Below are positions 4,191 through 9,162 of a stretch of 9,162 nt of DNA, piece by piece. The first letter of the stretch is position 1; the number at the start of each line of letters is the position of its first letter. The notes below the pieces were generated by a model that saw only the letters and a list, made by a program, of their open reading frames with translations, had not been told where the DNA came from and searched no databases. The DNA is from CAZEPT01 sp964514225. Its GTDB lineage: Bacteria; Patescibacteriota; Minisyncoccia; Phycocordibacterales; UBA9973. The stretch spans positions 1 to 9,162 of the forward strand of contig CAZEPT010000030.1 in the NCBI GenBank assembly GCA_964514225.1. The letters run 5' to 3'. A program made the translations under genes and the position numbers.

Positions 4191-5878
4191 TGACCTCTTT
4201 TATCTTTATGAAAAATAAAAAATACATTGAATTTTTAAACACATTCACTTTTAAGCAATGGGTATGGTTCTATTTTGGGCTGTGCCTCATTATTATCTCA
4301 GTGATTAGTCTTCTGTATGGAGCAACAAAAAGAAATCTCTATACTGTACCTGCACCAGGTGGTGTCTACAGTGAAGGAATCGTGGGTACGATCAGGTTTA
4401 TTAACCCCGTACTCGCGGTTAACGACACAGAAAAAGACATGGCAAACTTGGTATTTCGTGGGCTCTTTAAAAAAGATGCTGACGGAAATATTAACCCACT
4501 CCTCGCTAAGAGTTTCACTGTTTCAGAAGACGGCCTCACTTATCGAGTCACCTTAAAAGATGATATTTTTTTTCAAGACAAGACACCATTAACAACAAAA
4601 GATGTTGAGTACACTATCAAGCAAATTCAAGATCCAACAATCAAGAGCCCTAGACAAGCAACCTGGGTTGGTGTAACCACTGAGGTAATCGACGAAAAAA
4701 CAATCCAATTTAAATTAAAGCAAAAATTTCCAGATTTTCTAGACATGCTCACTGTGGGAATACTTTCGAAGAAAAAGTGGGAAAACGTCACCCCTGAACA
4801 ATTTATTCTAAGTGACAACAACTTAGCCCCTATTGGTGCTGGCCCATACATGCTAGACGCAATTACTTCTGACAGTGGTGGAATCCCAAAAAAAATTACA
4901 TTTAAACGATACGGAGACTATGTAGAAGGTAAACCTTACATCAAAAGGCTTGAATTTTCATTTTTCACAACAGAAAAGGAAGCCATCTACTCCCTCAACA
5001 ATAACGAGATAGACACAGTGGGTGGAATCAGCCCAGACACTATTTCTCTTGTCGAAAATAAAACAATTGAAACAACAACACTTCCTCGGCTTTTTGGTAT
5101 ATTTTTTAATAAAACAAAATCAGATATCTTCCAAGACACAGATGTTGTTCTTGCCCTTGAATATGCTCTCGATAAACAAAAAATAATTGATCAGGTCTTT
5201 AATTCATACGCGACGCAAAAAGATGGCGCAGTCCCCTTTATTACTTCATCAATAGAAAAGAAGACATACGATCTCGAAAAAGCAAACTCACTCATGGAGA
5301 AAGCTGGCTGGGAGAAAAACGAAGAAGGTATTTGGCAGAAAGGAGAAAAAACACTTAAATTCACAATCAGCACAACTGATGTAAAAGAGTTGAAGCTCAT
5401 TAATATCTTAGCCCAAGAACAGTTGAATACCTTCGGCGCAGACGTCCTGATTCGCACATACGATAGTAGTGCATTTATTCAAGACGTCCTCAACCCAAGA
5501 GATTACGAAGCCCTCTTATTCGGACAAGTGCTCAGTAAACCGAATAACCTCTATGCATTTTGGCATTCGCACGAACGAAACGCACCCGGACTCAACGTCA
5601 GCATGTACGTCAACGAAAAAGCAGACACATTATTAGAACAAATCAGAAAAGAAGAAAACAAAGAAAAACAACAAGTAAACTTGCAAGCGCTTGAAGCAGA
5701 AATCGAAAAAGATAAACCAGCGATTTTCCTTTTTGAGCCGATGTATATCAATGCCTTTTCAAAAGACATCTTCAATAAAAATATAGATGTTAAAAACGGT
5801 AACTCTCGTTTCTTCAATATTCATCTATGGTCTATCAAAACTGATCATATCTGGAAAATCTTTATAAAGAAAAATTAA
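4190..5878 (+). CDS. Membrane-anchored family 5 solute-binding protein (OppA/DppA-like)
   Basis: This 562-residue protein belongs to the SBP_bac_5 family, which binds peptides or similar solutes outside the cell for ABC importers. It begins with a basic N-terminus and one membrane helix (about 23-44) instead of a lipoprotein signal; there is no lipobox cysteine. The mature part follows the family order: NPVLAVNDTEKDMANLVFRG near 72-91 as the early conserved region, NPLLAKSFTVSEDGLTYRVT (102-121), the L-T-x-x-D-V segment (LTTKDVEYT, 134-142) and GAGPYML near 217. Length is normal for the family. No permease or ATPase gene adjoins it, so it may serve a distant transporter, or act as a receptor or chaperone. 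ATG 4190 is used; GTG 4184 and ATG 4208 (MKNKKY) are alternatives, and 4208 would keep the whole basic-plus-helix anchor. RNase J starts 10 bases after its stop. Confidence 0.86.
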   Translation: MTSFIFMKNKKYIEFLNTFTFKQWVWFYFGLCLIIISVISLLYGATKRNLYTVPAPGGVYSEGIVGTIRFINPVLAVNDTEKDMANLVFRGLFKKDADGNINPLLAKSFTVSEDGLTYRVTLKDDIFFQDKTPLTTKDVEYTIKQIQDPTIKSPRQATWVGVTTEVIDEKTIQFKLKQKFPDFLDMLTVGILSKKKWENVTPEQFILSDNNLAPIGAGPYMLDAITSDSGGIPKKITFKRYGDYVEGKPYIKRLEFSFFTTEKEAIYSLNNNEIDTVGGISPDTISLVENKTIETTTLPRLFGIFFNKTKSDIFQDTDVVLALEYALDKQKIIDQVFNSYATQKDGAVPFITSSIEKKTYDLEKANSLMEKAGWEKNEEGIWQKGEKTLKFTISTTDVKELKLINILAQEQLNTFGADVLIRTYDSSAFIQDVLNPRDYEALLFGQVLSKPNNLYAFWHSHERNAPGLNVSMYVNEKADTLLEQIRKEENKEKQQVNLQALEAEIEKDKPAIFLFEPMYINAFSKDIFNKNIDVKNGNSRFFNIHLWSIKTDHIWKIFIKKN

Positions 5879-5888
5879 CACATATTAC

Positions 5889-7826
5889 ATGAACAACAAA
5901 TCAAAAACACCACTCGGTGCAATACTCGAGTCAATAAAAAAAGAAGAGCCTTCTCAAGGACCAAGAAGACCACAACATCGAACAGGTAAAAGACCAACAC
6001 GAACAGGAGGATCTCCTCACAGGTCTTCATCTGCATCGTCCTCACAAAAGAAAAAGCGAACTGGTACTTTTCAGTACCAAGAATTCCGTTCTCAAGGAAG
6101 CCAAGCCCCTAAAAAAAGACAAGAAAAAAGTACGCTTGAACGACCAGCCCCTGGAGTCGTTCGTATCATCCCTATTGGAGGAGTTGAAGAAATTGGACGA
6201 AACTGTACAGCAATCGAAATCGGTAACGATATTATCGTAGTGGATGTCGGGATGCAATTCGCAAACGATGCGACACCTGGTATCGACTATATGGTTCCAA
6301 ATACAAGTTACTTAGAGGAACGAAAAGACCGCATTCGTGGAGTTATCATCACTCACGGCCACTTGGACCACATCGGTGGAATTCCTGTGGTAATGAGCCG
6401 TATTGGTAATCCCCCACTCTACTCTCGAAACCTCAGTATTTTACTCATTCAAAAAAGACAAACTGAGTTTCCTCAATTCCCAGCACTCGATACACACATT
6501 ATTGAAAACAATAGTACGATTACACTCGGCGCGATGAAAATTCGATTCTTCGGAGTTACCCACACTGTTCCAGACTCAGTCGGTGTCATCATCGAAACAC
6601 CATACGGTATTATCGTTACACCAGGAGACTACAAACTTGATCAAATAGATGGTGTTGTTTCAAAAGAAGAAGAAAAAGAATACTCAATTTTCGACAAAGA
6701 AAAAGTACTTCTTCTCTTGACCGACTCAACAAATGTCGAGAATGAAGGATTCTCGCTTCCTGAAAGTAAGGTTCATGCAGGTCTTGAAAATCTTATCAAG
6801 CGCGGTACGGGACGTATTATCATGGCGGCTTTTGCCTCTCATATTACGCGTCTCGTGAAGATTGTGGAAATTGCAGAACGACTCGGTAAAAAAGTTGCTA
6901 TTGATGGACGTTCAATGAAAACAAACCTCGAAGTCTCAGAACAAGCAGGTATCTTCCACCCCGGAAAAGGCACACTCATTCCGATTGAAGACGCCGACAA
7001 ATATCCACCAGACCGCGTCATTATTTTGATGACAGGAGCACAAGGTGAAGAATTTGCTGCACTCAACCGTGCTGCAAATAAGAGCCACAAGAAATTTACC
7101 CTCAGAAAAGGTGATACTATCATTCTCTCTGCCTCTATTGTTCCAGGAAATGAAATCGCTGTTGCAAGACTAAAAGACAATCTTGCTCGCCAAGGAGTGC
7201 ATATTATTTCTTACCGAACTGGTGAAGAATATGTTCATGCGACTGGTCACGGAAACCAAGAAGATATCAAATGGCTCCACAGAAAGACTCATCCAAAATT
7301 CTTCATTCCTATTCACGGAAGTCACTACATGCTTCAGCGTCACCGCGAACTCGCACTGACACTTGGTATGCCTGATGAAAATATCATCGTTCCTGATAAT
7401 GGAACAGTCATCGAAATCATCGAAGAAGGAACAAAAATGATCCGAAGAAAAGAAACCATTCCAGCATCTCCGATGATGATCGATGGATTTTCTATCGGTG
7501 ACGAACAAGATGTCGTCATTCGTGATCGCCAACTTTTGGCCGAAGACGGAATGTTCGTGCTCGTTGCAACACTCGACAGTAAAACAGGGAAACTACGAAA
7601 ATCTCCTGATATTATTTCTCGTGGATTCGTTTACCTAAAAACATCTCAAGAACTCTTGAAAGAAGCACGCAACATCATTAAGAAAAATACCGAACAGACT
7701 CCAGAAACGATCCGAACAATCGATATTGAGTACGTTAAAAACAGAGTCGGTGAAAGCCTCTCTCGATTCCTCTTCCAAAAAACAGCTAAGAAACCACTGA
7801 TTATTCCAGTTATTCTGGTCATGTAA
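5889..7826 (+). CDS. rnj: Ribonuclease J with long basic N-terminal extension
   Basis: RNase J is a metallo-beta-lactamase / beta-CASP nuclease with 5'-3' exo- and endonuclease activity in RNA decay and maturation. The 645-residue protein has about 88 N-terminal residues rich in R, K, S, Q and P, probably disordered and RNA-binding, before a core of about 557 residues, close to full RNase J length. Metal-site residues are present: HGHLDH (156-161), His225 in THTVPDS, Asp247 in PGDYKLD and His476 in IPIHGS. Beta-CASP blocks include AAFASH (313-318), MTGAQGE (381-387) and VHATGHG (449-455). The last reads A-T-G where many homologues have S-G in the phosphate-binding loop, and IPIHGSHYM replaces the common IPVHGEYRM. 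SRGFVYLK (577-584) marks the C-terminal part. It lies 10 bases after the solute-binding gene and 4 before the MFS gene, so it is read within an operon. Confidence 0.95.
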   Translation: MNNKSKTPLGAILESIKKEEPSQGPRRPQHRTGKRPTRTGGSPHRSSSASSSQKKKRTGTFQYQEFRSQGSQAPKKRQEKSTLERPAPGVVRIIPIGGVEEIGRNCTAIEIGNDIIVVDVGMQFANDATPGIDYMVPNTSYLEERKDRIRGVIITHGHLDHIGGIPVVMSRIGNPPLYSRNLSILLIQKRQTEFPQFPALDTHIIENNSTITLGAMKIRFFGVTHTVPDSVGVIIETPYGIIVTPGDYKLDQIDGVVSKEEEKEYSIFDKEKVLLLLTDSTNVENEGFSLPESKVHAGLENLIKRGTGRIIMAAFASHITRLVKIVEIAERLGKKVAIDGRSMKTNLEVSEQAGIFHPGKGTLIPIEDADKYPPDRVIILMTGAQGEEFAALNRAANKSHKKFTLRKGDTIILSASIVPGNEIAVARLKDNLARQGVHIISYRTGEEYVHATGHGNQEDIKWLHRKTHPKFFIPIHGSHYMLQRHRELALTLGMPDENIIVPDNGTVIEIIEEGTKMIRRKETIPASPMMIDGFSIGDEQDVVIRDRQLLAEDGMFVLVATLDSKTGKLRKSPDIISRGFVYLKTSQELLKEARNIIKKNTEQTPETIRTIDIEYVKNRVGESLSRFLFQKTAKKPLIIPVILVM

Positions 7827-7830
7827 TTGT

Positions 7831-8982
7831 ATGCGGATCACTCAAGAACGACGCCTCTTTGCAATAGGATTCTTCTTTTCATTCTGTATTGCACTCGCTG
7901 CATACCTTAACGCCTCCTATCTCAAACTCTTTCTCTCTGTAGAGACTATTGGATTCGTATACTCGATAACAGCGCTCCTCACAATTTTAGTTTTGTATTT
8001 CTTTGAATACCTCGGTGGTAAATTCGGCGTACAAAAAACACTCGTAGCGAGCCTTATTATTGCAGGTGTGTCTTCACTTTTCTTATCAATATCAACTCAT
8101 CACATGGGCATCATTCTTGCATTCATGTTCATGCAGATTAGTTTAGTCATCACAAAATTTTCAACTGACATTTTAGTTGAAACCCACAAAAATGAAAAGG
8201 AGGGAGAAGGGGTTCTCCGTGGGGCATACCTCGCAATCACAAATCTTTCTTGGATCGGTGCTGCATTCCTGGGAGGGTTTATTGCTAGTGCAAATCCACG
8301 CTACATCTATGGTATCAATAGCGGGCTCTACCTGACCCTTGCCCTCATTTCCCTCTTCGTTGTTTCCCAAACAAAGAAAGATTTTTTTACTCAAACATCT
8401 ATTTTTGAAAAGATACGGTACACACTCAAAGAAATAGGAACACGAAAAATAGTTGTATCTGAATTTATCCTGCAGACGTTTTACACTATCATGGTTATTT
8501 TCACACCGCTCTATCTCCATAATGAGCTTGGTTTTTCATTCGCACAAATTGGGGTCATCTTTTCAATCATGCTTATACCATTTGCAGTGCTTCAATACCC
8601 TCTCGGAAGAATTGCGGATAAAAAAATAGGTGAAAAAGAATTGATAATTTTTTCATACATCTTGATTTTTGTTTCCGTTTTTATTTTTGCAATCATCAAA
8701 AACCATACTATCTACAGTGTTGCTTTGCTTTTATTATGCACTCGCATAGGGGCGTGTACACTTGAAGTCATGAACGATACATACTTTTTCAGCAACACAA
8801 TAGAATACAAGAAGAGTATTCCTGTATTTAAGGGGATGGCCCCTTTGTCACTTTTGGTTTTCGGAAGCGTTGGTGGAATTATCCTCACATACACTTCATA
8901 CCAGACACTGTTTGTTGGACTTGCAGTATTCGTACTCCTAGTGGGTATGACGAATATTTATGATTTAAAAGATACAAAATAA
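7831..8982 (+). CDS. Major facilitator superfamily transporter
   Basis: The 383-residue protein has about twelve hydrophobic segments in two halves separated by a charged central loop (about 181-205: TKKDFFTQ, EKIRYTLKEIGTRK), the MFS pattern. The loop after helix 2 (EYLGGKFGVQK, 59-69) and its counterpart in the second half (PLGRIADKKIGEK, 257-269) match the MFS motif A form G-x-x-x-D-x-x-G-R/K; the second copy is the better conserved. A glutamate/asparagine pair in helix 10 (TLEVMND) could line the path. Substrate is not predictable; drug or metabolite efflux is typical for this size. It starts 4 bases after the RNase J stop without a Shine-Dalgarno site, implying coupling, and is the last gene before a strong terminator. 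Confidence 0.85.
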   Translation: MRITQERRLFAIGFFFSFCIALAAYLNASYLKLFLSVETIGFVYSITALLTILVLYFFEYLGGKFGVQKTLVASLIIAGVSSLFLSISTHHMGIILAFMFMQISLVITKFSTDILVETHKNEKEGEGVLRGAYLAITNLSWIGAAFLGGFIASANPRYIYGINSGLYLTLALISLFVVSQTKKDFFTQTSIFEKIRYTLKEIGTRKIVVSEFILQTFYTIMVIFTPLYLHNELGFSFAQIGVIFSIMLIPFAVLQYPLGRIADKKIGEKELIIFSYILIFVSVFIFAIIKNHTIYSVALLLLCTRIGACTLEVMNDTYFFSNTIEYKKSIPVFKGMAPLSLLVFGSVGGIILTYTSYQTLFVGLAVFVLLVGMTNIYDLKDTK

Positions 8983-8991
8983 ATAATTAAA

Positions 8992-9026
8992 AAAACAGCG
9001 GGGTGGCTATGCCACCCCGCTGTTTT
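8992..9026 (+). terminator. Perfect 16-bp Rho-independent terminator
   Basis: AAAACAGCGGGGTGGC (8992-9007) pairs without mismatch to its complement at 9011-9026 around loop TAT. T-rich DNA follows on the plus strand (TTTTGTATTTTATTTTTT) and an A-rich arm precedes it, so it can work in both directions. It starts 9 bases after the MFS stop and closes the long plus-strand block. Confidence 0.92.
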
Positions 9027-9065
9027 GTATTTTATTTTTTCATTGGTAATTTGTCATTTGAAATT

Positions 9066-9106
9066 AGAAATATTTTTTGCTCTTCACTAGAGCAAAAAAT
9101 ATTTCT
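9066..9106. repeat. Perfect 18-bp palindrome overlapping a gene end
   Basis: AGAAATATTTTTTGCTCT (9066-9083) is the exact reverse complement of 9089-9106, with loop TCACT. The stem is AT-rich with a GCTC/GAGC tip. A T-rich run (TTGTTTCTTTG) follows on the plus strand, so it may be a second, weaker plus-strand terminator. It also covers the last codons of the minus-strand gene. Confidence 0.7.
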
Positions 9107-9161
9107 TTGTTTCTTTGATTAAACCCTCAGCCACCAAATCACTGCATACTTTTTCTATTTG
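9087..9161 (-). CDS. 3' end of an unidentified convergent gene (partial)
   Basis: A minus-strand frame entering from the right edge gives 24 residues, QIEKVCSDLVAEGLIKETKK then YFLL, ending at TAG (9089-9087). The sequence 'V-C-x-D-L-V-A-E-G-L-I-K-E' followed by a short hydrophobic strand resembles the recognition helix and wing of a winged-helix domain, but 24 residues are not enough to assign a family. Its other minus frames hit stops quickly (for example TGA right after GTATGCAG). The stop codon lies partly in the loop of the 9066-9106 palindrome, so one arm of that stem encodes its C-terminus. It converges on the MFS gene with about 105 bases between stops. Confidence 0.5.
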   Translation of the reverse strand, partial: QIEKVCSDLVAEGLIKETKKYFLL

Positions 9162-9162
9162 A

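Noticed and set aside
6839..7532. Two minus-strand frames of 113 and 120 residues opposite RNase J
   Set aside because: They lie wholly against a strongly conserved coding sequence, have no domain features or start context, and reflect codon usage of the sense gene.
1..9162. CRISPR array, integrase or phage genes, toxin-antitoxin pair, restriction or other defence genes
   Set aside because: No regularly spaced direct repeats and no protein with matching motifs were found; the two edge fragments are too short to assign.

Overview
The window looks like chromosomal DNA of a low-GC bacterium, most likely a Candidate Phyla Radiation / Patescibacteria (Parcubacteria-type) genome. This is inferred from protein character, not from a marker gene: a membrane-anchored L,D-transpeptidase with a Cys-containing SH3-like domain, a solo membrane-anchored substrate-binding protein beside secG and an RNase J with a long basic N-terminal extension, a bacterial SET protein, and tightly packed genes without recognisable Shine-Dalgarno sites. 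All long reading frames are intact with TGA read as stop, so the recoding of TGA to glycine known from Gracilibacteria/Absconditabacteria does not apply.

Layout. Positions 1-149 hold the 3' end of an unidentified plus-strand gene. Positions 150-474 carry no convincing intact gene. They contain a short minus-strand stretch that may be the tail of a decayed recombinase, followed by a run of four hairpins (250-403). A 41-residue zinc-ribbon gene (475-600) follows, with its own promoter and a Rho-independent terminator. From 743 to 3326 there are two envelope transcription units: an L,D-transpeptidase with a PQ-loop-like membrane protein, then a VanY-type D,D-carboxypeptidase with a 53-residue two-helix membrane protein. 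A SET-domain methyltransferase gene (3371-3835) stands alone behind its own promoter. The last block runs from secG (3904) through a membrane-anchored family 5 solute-binding protein, ribonuclease J and an MFS transporter, ending at a perfect 16-bp terminator (8992-9026). The 3' end of a convergent minus-strand gene enters from the right edge and overlaps an 18-bp palindrome.

How the genes fit together. The carboxypeptidase can convert peptidoglycan pentapeptide stems to tetrapeptides, which are the donor substrate of L,D-transpeptidases, so the two enzymes form a plausible 3-3 crosslinking pair. SecG belongs to protein export. The solute-binding protein is export-dependent but has no permease or ATPase beside it. 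RNase J provides mRNA decay and processing. The SET protein is the most unusual single gene: a eukaryote-like lysine methyltransferase fold with a complete post-SET zinc site.

A recurring regulatory pattern is the -10 box whose last base lies exactly 6 nt before the ATG in three genes (743, 2256, 3371), which predicts leaderless mRNAs. secG comes close, with a predicted leader of only about 4-5 nt. I did not find a clear undescribed multi-gene system. The hairpin cluster at 250-403, the leaderless promoters and the SET protein are the best candidates for a second look.
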